A stretch of 10,598 nt of DNA from CBCXVS01 sp965178525 (lineage in GTDB: Bacteria > Tectomicrobia > Entotheonellia > Entotheonellales > Entotheonellaceae): positions 1-10,598 of the forward strand of contig CBCXVS010000271.1 of the NCBI GenBank assembly GCA_965178525.1. Reading direction: 5' to 3'. The position numbers and the translations under genes are program-made. The notes under the pieces are model-generated. The model was not told where the DNA came from. It ran no database searches and saw only the letters and a program-made list of their open reading frames with translations. The number at the start of each line of letters is the position of its first letter. Within the stretch, counting starts at the first letter, position 1. This document shows positions 1-6,548 of this stretch, in pieces.

Positions 1-171
1 GATTTACATGGGAACAAAGGTCAATTCGTTTCAGGCTTTTGAGTTTTTATTTCAACAAGTTGTCGCCGAATCACGGGGGGAACTTCGGCCTAAATGATAT
101 GGTACCATGGCATGCATCACACGCTTGAGCCAGCATTTTCTGTATACGGAGCATTCTGAAGGAGAGACACC

Positions 172-1101
172 ATGCAATTCGGACTCTTTACCGGCCTCAC
201 GGGCATCACATGGTCACAGCTACGCGATCTGTGGCAACATATCGAAGCGACCGGCTGGGATGCGGCATGTGTAACGGACCACTTCATGCCGAATGTGCCC
301 AACCCGGTTGACGATACCCTGGAGTGCTGGACAGCCCTGTCGGGCCTGGCTATGGCAACGCAGCGTATGCGTATCGGCACCTTGGTGGCAGGCAACACCT
401 ATCGGCATCCGGCGGTGCTGGCCAAGATGGCCGCCACCGTTGACATCATGTCAGGCGGGCGTCTCATCTGCGGTATCGGCGGCGCCTGGCAGCGGAATGA
501 ACATGAGGCCTATGGCATCTCTTTTCACACCGTTGGCGAACGCCTGAATCGCTTGGAGGAAGCGTGCCAAGTGCTCTTGCACCTGTGGACAGAGCCCAAA
601 ACAACCTTTCAGGGGACATATTATCAGCTCGATGAGGCGCCCCTTTATCCCAAAGCCATGCAGCAACCGCATCCCGAATTGCTAATCGGCGGCGGGGGTG
701 AGCAACGCACCTTACGAATTGCCGCCAGGTACGCCGATCACTGGAATGTCTGGGGCGGTCCTGAGGTACTTAGCCGCAAAGGCCGCATTCTGGAAGCTCA
801 CTGTGCTGCCGTCGGCCGCGACCCGGTGCAGATCACCCGCTCGGCCAACATGCCCATGCAGTTTACAGAAAACACAGAAGAAAAAGAGCGGCTGGTGGTC
901 GGCCTGATGCGGCGGTTCGGACGCAGTGAGGAAGATGCCCGTGACACCGTGCTGGCAGGCAACGTCAACGAGATCCGGGATAAACTCGGGCGCCTCCGGG
1001 AAACCGGTGTGGATCAGCTTTTCATCCCTACCTTTTTGCCACCCTGGAATCGCGAGCAACTCGATCGTTTTATCACAGAAGTCGCCCCCGCCTTCAGATA
1101 A
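172..1101 (+). CDS. LLM-class (luciferase-like) F420/flavin-dependent oxidoreductase
   Basis: This 309-residue protein matches the bacterial luciferase-like monooxygenase superfamily, TIM-barrel enzymes that use reduced F420 or FMN. Visible family signatures are TDHF near residue 36, RIGTLVAGNTYRHPA near 67-81, a DIMSGGRLICGIGG strand near 91-104 and PELLIGGGGEQRTL near 168-181, followed by AARYADHWN. These build the coenzyme phosphate and isoalloxazine pocket in the family. The length is normal for single-domain F420-type members and the protein looks complete. The ATG is supported by AAGGAG at 159-164, seven bases upstream. It should be cytoplasmic. The substrate cannot be deduced, nor whether F420 or FMN is used. 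The gene stands alone on the plus strand and converges on the next gene. No promoter that I trust was found in bases 1-171. Confidence 0.9.
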   Translation: MQFGLFTGLTGITWSQLRDLWQHIEATGWDAACVTDHFMPNVPNPVDDTLECWTALSGLAMATQRMRIGTLVAGNTYRHPAVLAKMAATVDIMSGGRLICGIGGAWQRNEHEAYGISFHTVGERLNRLEEACQVLLHLWTEPKTTFQGTYYQLDEAPLYPKAMQQPHPELLIGGGGEQRTLRIAARYADHWNVWGGPEVLSRKGRILEAHCAAVGRDPVQITRSANMPMQFTENTEEKERLVVGLMRRFGRSEEDARDTVLAGNVNEIRDKLGRLRETGVDQLFIPTFLPPWNREQLDRFITEVAPAFR

Positions 1102-1129
1102 CCTCGCCAGCAGAGGTCTGTGACAAGTA

Positions 1130-1196
1130 GCTCTCAGCCAGCAGCGGAAGTCGATTGATCTCCCCTCGTCTTCGCTGAGAGCTGAGAGCTGAGAGC
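1130..1196. repeat. Heptamer tandem repeat with an inverted copy in a convergent intergenic gap
   Basis: GCTGAGAGC at 1174-1182 continues as three head-to-tail copies of TGAGAGC (1176-1196, period 7). An exact inverted copy, GCTCTCAGC, lies at 1130-1138. The transcript could fold into a 9-bp stem with a loop of about 35 nt, and any of the three right-hand copies could pair. The element sits between two convergent genes, so a bidirectional terminator role is possible, but no T-run follows the stem on either strand. Confidence 0.6.
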
Positions 1197-1200
1197 TCAT

Positions 1201-1998
1201 TTACTTCGCATTGGCCGCCCGCATGGCATAGGCCTTGGGCGCCACTTCCTTTTCGACCTTTTCAGCGATGAGCTCTGTATCCAGGCTCGCCACAATGCCG
1301 GGATAGCCGGCCCGCTGCAACATGGCGGGAAGTTTCCCACCCTGAAACTGCCCCAACGTCCATTCCAGCGTGTCGGGTATCGCCGTGGTATCCCAATAGA
1401 TACGCACATCCTGGTTCCGCGGCCCATAGTGGTAATGTGGCCCGTTTTCAAAGCAGTCGAAAGCCAATAGCTCGATCTCCTGCCCCGCGACATCACCCAT
1501 CACATGGATCGCCATGCCACGATCATTGACTTGGGGCAATTCACGGAACTCGAGCCCGAACTTGAGGTTCCCAGCTTCAATGACCACATCGCCCCGGTTG
1601 TGGGTCACGGTGCGCCGCTTCGACACCGCCATATACCGGGCCGTCTCTTTGACCTGCTCCAGCTTTTCCGCCACCAAGCCGGCGTCCAGTTGCTTCGCGA
1701 TGTCTTCATACCCGGCAAACTCGAGCATGGCAGGAAGACGGGCTTGCAGCTGATTCACCGTCCACGTGAGGGAATTTCCCGCCGTCGTCTTGTCAATATC
1801 GAAACGGGCGTTCTTCCCATCAGGATCATAGTGGTAGTGCGGCTTTTGGTCAAAACAATCAAAGCGTAACAGTTCCTTCGGCTGCCCATCGACCTCACCC
1901 GCCACCTGGAGGCAGACGCCCTGGTCTGCCATGAGCGCCCGATACTGCAGAGCAAAACAAACGGCCCCGGCTTCAATGACAGCATCACCTAATTTCAT
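1201..1998 (-). CDS. Uncharacterised protein with two tandem copies of an FDCF-PHYHY domain
   Basis: The 265-residue protein is an internal duplication. Residues about 4-123 and 136-259 align along their whole length. Each copy starts with GD(A/V)VIEAG, has a central FDCF(D/E)xxPHYHY motif (about 46-57 and 180-191), then a (L/E)WT(V/L)xQ(L/F)Q segment, LPAML, AGY and a charged helix (AEKxE). The His/Tyr-rich PHYHY could bind a metal or ligand, but that is inference. I do not recognise a characterised family; it may belong to an unnamed DUF. There is no signal peptide or membrane segment, so it is probably cytoplasmic. The start is well supported by AGGAGG (complement of 2005-2010), six bases before the ATG. 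It converges with the LLM oxidoreductase and lies downstream of, and in the same direction as, the SRPBCC gene, but about 315 bases apart. Confidence 0.8.
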   Translation of the reverse strand: MKLGDAVIEAGAVCFALQYRALMADQGVCLQVAGEVDGQPKELLRFDCFDQKPHYHYDPDGKNARFDIDKTTAGNSLTWTVNQLQARLPAMLEFAGYEDIAKQLDAGLVAEKLEQVKETARYMAVSKRRTVTHNRGDVVIEAGNLKFGLEFRELPQVNDRGMAIHVMGDVAGQEIELLAFDCFENGPHYHYGPRNQDVRIYWDTTAIPDTLEWTLGQFQGGKLPAMLQRAGYPGIVASLDTELIAEKVEKEVAPKAYAMRAANAK

Positions 1999-2314
1999 TA
2001 CAGACCTCCTCAGCTACAAGCTGCTCTCTACACATGGAATGCAGTGCGGACATACGCTCGCATGTACCCTATGCATCCATCATACACCAGAGCGCGCCTC
2101 AATGCCTTGTAAAAAATGCATCGTGGCGCACGAAGCCGCGTGTGTATCCAACAGACGCCACCAGGCTCGTGTTGGCATCGCTCCCGGTGAGGGGACGATC
2201 ACTGACCGGAGATATGGCCGTATTGACCCCACGGCTGAAGGCCCCTATCCTGCCTTCAGACCCCCACCTTTGCGCTTCCAACCCGCGATGTCGGGGTTTG
2301 GTTCGGGCCACCCC
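1999..2314. other. Intergenic stretch with no supported gene; contains an 8-bp inverted repeat
   Basis: The 316 bases between the duplicated-domain gene and the SRPBCC gene hold only the ribosome binding site of the former and an inverted repeat, CTGAAGGC (2235-2242) / GCCTTCAG (2252-2259), with a 9-nt loop. The repeat lies about 55 bases downstream of the SRPBCC stop codon and could be part of its 3' end, but no T-tract follows. A 70-codon minus-strand frame (2099-2311) opens with GTG right after the SRPBCC stop. Its composition is poor in hydrophobic core and I do not regard it as a gene. Confidence 0.4.
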
Positions 2315-2776
2315 TCACCCCTCGGCGGTCGCTTTCAGAGCGGCGAGCGTGGTGGCCAGAGCGGCTTCCACGGCTCGAGACCGGCCGTCCAGTTGCTCCT
2401 GGGTTCGGCCCTGCAACGACTGCGGCAGTTGCTCGACATCCCACACTTCCGTGACCCGCGTCCCGGCTCCGGTTGGCTCTAATCGATACGTCCAGCGCAC
2501 ACACGGGCCTTCGTCGGGACGCGTCACGAATTCGAAGCACCGACCTCGATCAGCAGCCGTGACCATCACCGGCACCGACCACGAGCGGTCGCCAGCCTGA
2601 TTATGGCCGATATATCGATCACCGACCTTCCCACTCCCGCCGGCCTGCCATTCGCCGCCGACGTTCTCAGGGCTCCATTCGCCCATCCGCGGCAGATCCG
2701 AGACGAGGTCGTAGACGGCCTCCGCAGACGCGTTGATCTCGATACTGGCTTCACGATGCATTCCATGCACAGTCAT
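2315..2776 (-). CDS. SRPBCC (START/Bet v1-fold) family protein, polyketide-cyclase-like
   Basis: This 153-residue protein has the layout of the SRPBCC superfamily. The opening strand is REASIEINASAEAVYDLVSDLPRMGEWSP, where the AEAVYDLVSD helix and the W after the helix are typical. It is followed by strands GKVGDRYIGHN and RCFEFVTRP and a long C-terminal helix from about residue 115 to the end. Such proteins form a hydrophobic cavity that binds or cyclises small ligands; the ligand here is unknown. An upstream in-frame ATG at 2842 would add 22 residues, but the ATG at 2776 has GGAGG six bases before it and sits close to the first strand, so I chose it. The protein is complete and of family length, and no partner gene is evident. 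Confidence 0.85.
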   Translation of the reverse strand: MTVHGMHREASIEINASAEAVYDLVSDLPRMGEWSPENVGGEWQAGGSGKVGDRYIGHNQAGDRSWSVPVMVTAADRGRCFEFVTRPDEGPCVRWTYRLEPTGAGTRVTEVWDVEQLPQSLQGRTQEQLDGRSRAVEAALATTLAALKATAEG

Positions 2777-2782
2777 AAGTAT

Positions 2783-2787
2783 CCTCC
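2783..2787 (-). promoter_or_regulatory. Ribosome binding site (GGAGG) that decides the SRPBCC start
   Basis: Reading the minus strand, GGAGG is followed by ATACTT and the ATG at 2776-2774. This spacing favours the 153-residue form over the start at 2842, which has no comparable site. Confidence 0.75.
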
Positions 2788-2868
2788 GATATACTACCTG
2801 GGGACCCATCTTGTGGGACGGGATTTGGATCGCTGTCGTCATGAGGCATCAGCATGAATCCGGATGGC

Positions 2869-2931
2869 AAAAAAATCAAGTGATTTCCATTGTCTGTCAT
2901 CAATAGGGGGCTATACAGAGGTTAACCCCCT
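2869..2931 (-). terminator. Possible weak terminator region after the DinB-like gene
   Basis: On the minus strand the stop codon of the DinB-like gene lies in the loop of AGGGGG / CCCCCT (2926-2931 with 2905-2910). About 20 bases later comes an AT-rich small hairpin, AAATC-ACTT-GATTT (2886-2873), that runs into a T-tract (2869-2875, seven T on the minus strand). The second stem has one G-C pair, so it is weak as an intrinsic terminator. Confidence 0.35.
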
Positions 2932-3743
2932 GTCACAAATGCAGTGGCGAGTTCCGCCTCGCCCTCGACATAAACACGCCCATCCGCGATGGCATCCGCC
3001 AGTGGAAGACGCCCAAAGATCACCAAAATGGCCGTTGAAGTATCACAGTGAAATGTCACGTCGGCCTCGGCTTCACGGTCAGATGCAACGGATGCGCCGT
3101 CAGCATGGAGAAGAATATCCGTCGTTGCGGCGACAGGCTCGGTCATTTGCAAACGGTACCGAACGGCGCGTGTACGATTCGCATCGGGTCGAAATGCCCG
3201 CTTCACGACTCGGGGAATGGTCTGCAGCAGCCATGGTAAGGTATCCTCAGACAGCGACGCCTGTGGGTCAAAGCTGGCGCGAATATCCCACCCGTGCATG
3301 GCCAATTCCATCAGCCGGATGTCGATGATGGTCCGAATCGGTCGAGATCCCCCCGGATGGTAGCAGAGAATTTCCCAATCCTCCGGCTTCAAGCCGGTGA
3401 GGATCTTGTCCACGTGTTCATTCTCAGCACAAAATGCGGCCAGGAGGTCATCGCCTAATTGGCGCTGCAGGGTGATCGCATGCTGCACCAGAGACTCTCG
3501 TAAGTCGTCGTCGTTCAACGTCACGTTCGGGACAAAACCTGACGGCGTCAGGTCCCCTCGCAAACCGCGCGTCATGCGTTCCGCGTGTTGATCTTCAATC
3601 AGATGGGCCACGACATCGGCAACCTGCCATCGCTCGCACCGGCTGGGGCGCTGCCAATCTTCTGGCGACAGGGCACGCAGGAACCGTTCAAGTCGCTTTG
3701 ACTCCGCGTGCATCGTTTTCGCTCGGTCAGCATCGGTGTACAT
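2922..3743 (-). CDS. DinB-fold / maleylpyruvate isomerase family protein (MDMPI-like)
   Basis: With the start chosen here the protein has 273 residues. The N-terminal half is a DinB-type four-helix bundle: RLERFLRALSPEDW, then SRCERWQVADVVAHL. Putative metal ligands are His47 in VAHL and the pair Glu146/His150 in ELAMHGWD; mycothiol-dependent maleylpyruvate isomerase uses a His, Glu, His zinc site with the same spacing. The C-terminal ~90 residues (TDILLHADG to GEAELATAF) look like the SCP2-like MDMPI C-terminal domain. Mycothiol is actinobacterial, so if the host is not an actinobacterium another thiol or another reaction must be assumed. Start choice: the ATG at 3743 has GAAGG eight bases upstream and leaves the usual short N-terminus. 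Longer options at 3788 and 3824 lack such a site, although the one at 3824 overlaps the preceding stop as ATGA. Confidence 0.8.
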   Translation of the reverse strand: MYTDADRAKTMHAESKRLERFLRALSPEDWQRPSRCERWQVADVVAHLIEDQHAERMTRGLRGDLTPSGFVPNVTLNDDDLRESLVQHAITLQRQLGDDLLAAFCAENEHVDKILTGLKPEDWEILCYHPGGSRPIRTIIDIRLMELAMHGWDIRASFDPQASLSEDTLPWLLQTIPRVVKRAFRPDANRTRAVRYRLQMTEPVAATTDILLHADGASVASDREAEADVTFHCDTSTAILVIFGRLPLADAIADGRVYVEGEAELATAFVTGG

Positions 3744-3820
3744 GATATCTGCCTTCGCCAGCCTGACCTGAAATGTAATATTCGCCATGGGTCGTGAGAA
3801 ACCAAGGCAACGACCGACAG

Positions 3821-4174
3821 TCATGACCGTAATGGCAGATATTCCACTCGGTTTACAAAATCTTCAGGATTGCCCACCAGAGCAAGCACTTCCAAATCTC
3901 GGATGCACTGTCCAACGGTCACTTTCAGTTGATGGGCATAGATGACGCCAACAAATGCCTCGCCACGTTCTTGTCGCTGAGCGGCTTCACGCAGGAGGTC
4001 ATCATCCTGAGTGAATAAGACGTATCCCAGTTCGGTTGCCCTATCGAGAAGGGCATCGTCTTCCAACTCTCGGGCGCCATCGTCTTGAGCCGTGAGCACC
4101 TCAACACCCCGAAGGCGCAACCCGTCCGTCACTGCCTGCCGCACGTTCACATCCATATACAGCGTCACGCTCAT
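3821..4174 (-). CDS. DUF5615 PIN-like toxin of a type II TA pair
   Basis: The 117-residue protein has the DUF5615 (Mut7-C-like PIN) pattern. It starts with a strand carrying an acidic residue (TLYMDVNV, Asp8), then GLRLRGVEVLTAQDDGA (Asp31/32), LEDDALLDRATELGYVLFTQDDDLL with Asp39/40 and the Asp57-59 cluster, and GVIYAHQ. In PIN-like nucleases these acidic residues hold the metal ions that cleave RNA. The start codon overlaps the stop of the upstream DUF433 gene as ATGA, the usual arrangement for translational coupling in such pairs. Its own stop codon overlaps a possible upstream start of the DinB-like gene, also as ATGA. All key acidic residues are present, so the toxin could be active, but activity and target are inferred. 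Confidence 0.85.
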   Translation of the reverse strand: MSVTLYMDVNVRQAVTDGLRLRGVEVLTAQDDGARELEDDALLDRATELGYVLFTQDDDLLREAAQRQERGEAFVGVIYAHQLKVTVGQCIRDLEVLALVGNPEDFVNRVEYLPLRS

Positions 4175-4488
4175 GGAAGTTTGCCCATTGCCCGTAGCCG
4201 CTTCCGTATGGGCGAATCTTCTACCTGTGCTCTCAACTCATCAAACTCCTGAAGTTGGCGCTCAATTTCGGCATCAAACTCAGCTTGGTGATCATAATAA
4301 TACGACAGGGCGGCATGAATCTGCGCCATGGACAGATGAGAGTGCTGAAAATGGATTTCTTCCGGGCTCGATCCATTGGCGAGCTTATCCAGAATCACCT
4401 CGATGACTTTCGTATTCGTATCGTCAATCCATGCCCGACTCCGAGCATCGAGATGGATATGCGCGGTTGTTGTCTGTGGCATCGTCAT
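4171..4488 (-). CDS. DUF433 domain antitoxin, partner of the DUF5615 toxin
   Basis: This 105-residue protein carries the DUF433 helix-turn-helix-like domain at about 19-70: AWIDDTNTKVIEVILDKLANGSSPEEI, then LSMAQIHAALSYYYDHQAEFD. The family's hallmark is a short strand (WIxDTxxxV) followed by helices including the (L/T)xxQIxxALxYYxDH segment. The C-terminal ~30 residues are highly charged (EIERQLQEFDELRAQVEDS) and are likely the toxin-binding part. GGAG lies six bases upstream of the ATG at 4488. DUF433/DUF5615 neighbours are a recurrent predicted TA pair, with the DUF433 protein as antitoxin and probable autorepressor. It is divergent from the vapB gene. Confidence 0.85.
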   Translation of the reverse strand: MTMPQTTTAHIHLDARSRAWIDDTNTKVIEVILDKLANGSSPEEIHFQHSHLSMAQIHAALSYYYDHQAEFDAEIERQLQEFDELRAQVEDSPIRKRLRAMGKLP

Positions 4489-4602
4489 GTATCTCCGTTT
4501 TCTATACGCCCGCTTTTCAAAGCCACGACGAACGGCTAAGAAGTTCTAACGCCCTTTTTCCGCTGGGTCACCGGTAGCCTTCCCCCCGTTTCCGAGGTCG
4601 TA

Positions 4603-4622
4603 CTCACCCCCAGTGGGGTGAG
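4603..4622. promoter_or_regulatory. Perfect palindrome between divergent TA modules, candidate operator
   Basis: CTCACCCC (4603-4610), loop CAGT, GGGGTGAG (4615-4622) is a perfect 8-bp inverted repeat. It lies in the gap 4489-4722 between two divergent TA operons, about 100 bases upstream of vapB. No T-run follows on either strand, so an operator is likelier than a terminator. RHH and DUF433-type antitoxins generally repress from palindromes in this position. Which operon it serves cannot be told. No convincing -35/-10 pair was found in the gap. Confidence 0.4.
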
Positions 4623-4722
4623 AATGCATCCAGTCTAATTGCAACGCGTCTCTTCGTACAAGTTGCAGTTTCAAGGTGTAAAATGGCGGAAAACTATACA
4701 AATTCTACTCCAAGGTACGACG

Positions 4723-4977
4723 ATGAGTTTGAATATCAAAAACGAAGAAACCCACCGGCTGGCGGCGCAGCTGGCGGCACTCACCGGGGAGACGATGACG
4801 AAAGCCGTGACCCTCGCGTTGCAAGAGCGGCTGGAACGAGAGAAAAGACGGCGGCGCCGTACCGGTGTCGCTGCGGCATTAATACAGATTGCGCAGCGTT
4901 GTGTTGCTCGGCCGATTCTGGACCCCCGCCGCCCGGACGACATGCTTGGGTATGATGAACACGGGTTGCCAAGCTAA
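4723..4977 (+). CDS. vapB: VapB-family (Rv0623-like) antitoxin
   Basis: This complete 84-residue protein has a short N-terminal strand (MSLNIKNEETHRLA), two helices (AAQLAALTGETMTKAVTLAL) of the ribbon-helix-helix DNA-binding fold, an Arg-rich linker (EREKRRRRR), and a C-terminal toxin-wrapping tail ending in DPRRPDDMLGYDEHGLPS. This tail is characteristic of VapB proteins paired with VapC. An in-frame ATG at 4639 would add 28 residues unlike the family. The ATG at 4723 has AAGG eight bases upstream and the canonical N-terminus. The TAA overlaps the ATG of vapC by one base (TAATG). The antitoxin is intact although its toxin is not. Confidence 0.85.
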   Translation: MSLNIKNEETHRLAAQLAALTGETMTKAVTLALQERLEREKRRRRRTGVAAALIQIAQRCVARPILDPRRPDDMLGYDEHGLPS

Positions 4978-5305
4978 TGGTGGTCGATACGTCTGCCGTC
5001 CTCGCTATCCTCTTTGCCGAGCCAGAGGCAGCCGATTACGCTCAGCTTATCGAAGATGATCCGGCTCCCTCCATGTCGGCCACTTCCGTTGTCGAAGCAG
5101 GGATGGTTCTGACCAGTCGGTATGGTCCGGAAGCTCGGGACGATCTGCGAGACTTCATTGAGCAGGGCGACACCACGCGAGTCTCAATTTTGGCGACTGC
5201 TTTGCGTATGCGCTTGCCAAAGCCATAGGGCAACCCCTGCTGTTCAAAGGCCAGGACTTTTCCCAGACGGATATCGAAAGTGCGAATCGTCACGATGAAC
5301 CCTAA
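4977..5305 (+). pseudogene. vapC: VapC PIN-domain toxin, inactivated by internal deletion and frame change
   Basis: The open frame from 4977 encodes only 83 residues (stop at 5226-5228). It begins as a good VapC: MVVDTSAVLAILFAEPEA, then SATSVVEAGMVLTSR, giving the first two PIN acidic positions (Asp4, Glu41), and LRDFIEQGDTT. After about residue 69 the sequence leaves the family. The rest of VapC is readable in another frame from about 5183: LNFGDCFAYALAKAIGQPLL, then FKGQDFSQTDI and a TAA at 5303-5305. The 25-30 residues normally between these parts (the segment usually containing RYGKG) are missing. So roughly 80 bases were deleted out of frame and the third catalytic Asp (NFGDC) is no longer translated in frame. 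The 83-residue product should not fold or cleave RNA. Confidence 0.85.
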
Positions 5306-6113
5306 CATCATCGCGCTCACCATGCGAACGGTTGTTTGTCTCGTGCGTCCCAAATGTCAGCTCATGGCCATCATGGCCTTGAGCGCCTGGGCCTACTTGC
5401 ACGGACTCGGATCGTTGCACGCTCTGGAAATGCAACAGGTACCGATACCGGGTGAACTCACCGTCCGTTTCAAACCTGAGGCGTCCGTGGAGCAGGCAGC
5501 TGCCCTGTTGGCAGACTATGGCTTGGCGTTTCGTCAGGGTCAACCCACGCGGTGCCAGCCCCCGGGAGGGATTGTGGAGGTGATGCCGGGTCATGAGCCC
5601 TATTGGATAGACGTTTTTCAGCGTCAGCCCCTCGTCGCCGAGGTGGGACGGCGGTTCATCGAGATTCCCAAAGATAAGTATATTGAAGCCGAAGCGCGTA
5701 TACGTCCGCCTGGGCGGGTGCACACTAAGCTGTCTCCGGAACAATTGCAGCAGGCGGTTATTGTTTTCTTTGAGAATCGATACCAGGCGAAGGATGGCAA
5801 CGTGGAGCTGGCGAAAAAGGCCCGTCTGCGGGTCCGGTTACAGATCAGCCATCTGCGCAGCGAGGTGATTGCCGCATCTCGGTACTGGGAGCGCTTGTCC
5901 GTGATGGCGATCGTGCTGCCGGATCCCAACACGCCGGACAGCTCGTTGGAAATCCTGTTGATTGTGGACGGCCAATATGCCACCGGCTTGGGGCCCCGTC
6001 AACCAGCGGAATCGAGTTATCAGCCGATGCAGGCCAATTACTATCAACTGCTCGATCTCTATGCGCAGACGCTGGTCACGGACCTGCAACGGCATCTGGA
6101 AGGGTTGCCGTGA
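5295..6113 (+). CDS. Exported protein with a subtilase-propeptide-like N-domain and unknown C-domain
   Basis: The frame is open from a GTG at 5280. I take the ATG at 5295 (272 residues); 5322 is an equally possible start and none has a clear ribosome binding site. The N-terminus looks like a Sec signal: basic RTVVCLVRPK, a hydrophobic run CQLMAIMALSAWAYLHGLG (21-39), and a possible cleavage after SLHA (44). The mature part opens with PGELTVRFKPEASVEQAAALL, here seen at 52-72, then YGL, GGIVEVMPGHEPYWIDVF and a PLVAEV turn to about residue 124. This alternation resembles the propeptide of thermitase/fervidolysin-type S8 proteases, which acts as chaperone and inhibitor. No Asp-His-Ser protease domain follows. 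Residues 140-272 are unrecognised. The stop overlaps the next start as GTGA. Confidence 0.7.
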   Translation: MNPNIIALTMRTVVCLVRPKCQLMAIMALSAWAYLHGLGSLHALEMQQVPIPGELTVRFKPEASVEQAAALLADYGLAFRQGQPTRCQPPGGIVEVMPGHEPYWIDVFQRQPLVAEVGRRFIEIPKDKYIEAEARIRPPGRVHTKLSPEQLQQAVIVFFENRYQAKDGNVELAKKARLRVRLQISHLRSEVIAASRYWERLSVMAIVLPDPNTPDSSLEILLIVDGQYATGLGPRQPAESSYQPMQANYYQLLDLYAQTLVTDLQRHLEGLP

Positions 6114-6538
6114 CCGAACGTCAAGTTCGCACCCGTGTCGGGATATTCTTGGTGGTCTCGCATGTCGCGATTCTGTTGCTCCTGGTGCTGTTGTCCCTTG
6201 CTGGTGGCTTTACTTGGCCAGAGCTGACCACGTCGATTGCCCTGATCGTTCCCGTGTTTGTCGGCTCGACTACGGCGATTGTGAAATCGTTTATTGACAA
6301 CCGAAAACAGGTTGAGAATCAGTCGCCGGCGATGCATGGCGCGTTTGTGGTGATCGCCTTTTTATTGCCGGGTGTGTTTGTCGGCTTTCTCGGGCTGATC
6401 ATCATGCTCAAGGCATTCAATTGGGGCATTGCTGATTTTGAGCATTTTAAAGGGTTATTGGCGCTTGGTGAAACGGGGTTTGCCGTCTATCCGGGGTATG
6501 TCATCCAGTCACTATTTGCGGGTAAAAACGGGGGGTAG
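6110..6538 (+). CDS. Small integral membrane protein, unknown function
   Basis: The 142-residue protein has hydrophobic segments at about 10-32, 40-60 and 77-101, and a weaker one near 115-136. That predicts three or four membrane helices separated by short charged loops (SFIDNRKQVEN at 60-70). No enzyme motif or named family was recognised. The GTG start overlaps the upstream TGA in a GTGA four-base overlap, so the two proteins are probably made by coupled translation and may act together at the membrane. It converges with the NB-ARC/TPR gene across a short gap with a strong hairpin. Confidence 0.75.
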   Translation: MTERQVRTRVGIFLVVSHVAILLLLVLLSLAGGFTWPELTTSIALIVPVFVGSTTAIVKSFIDNRKQVENQSPAMHGAFVVIAFLLPGVFVGFLGLIIMLKAFNWGIADFEHFKGLLALGETGFAVYPGYVIQSLFAGKNGG

Positions 6539-6548
6539 CGTTGTGGTC

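Noticed and set aside
65..89. GCCGAA/TTCGGC hairpin as a terminator or riboswitch upstream of the LLM gene
   Set aside because: Six pairs around a 13-nt loop, no T-run and no recognisable aptamer; short stems like this are expected by chance.
712..1200. Minus-strand 162-codon frame antisense to the LLM gene
   Set aside because: It is a shadow of a well-supported gene and has no family features.
1931..2600. Long plus-strand frames of 183 and 188 codons across 1931-2600
   Set aside because: They overlap the SRPBCC gene and its downstream gap on the opposite strand, have low-complexity Pro/Arg/Ser-rich products and lack ribosome binding sites.
2777..2842. Upstream ATG at 2842 as the SRPBCC start
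   Set aside because: It has no ribosome binding site and adds 22 residues not seen in the fold, while the ATG at 2776 has GGAGG at good spacing.
4489..4510. TATAGA near 4500 as a -10 box for the DUF433 operon
   Set aside because: No acceptable -35 at 16-19 bases, and the implied start of transcription would fall inside the ribosome binding site.
4639..4722. Upstream ATG at 4639 as the vapB start
   Set aside because: It adds 28 residues unlike any RHH antitoxin N-terminus; the ATG at 4723 gives the family N-terminus and has an AAGG site.
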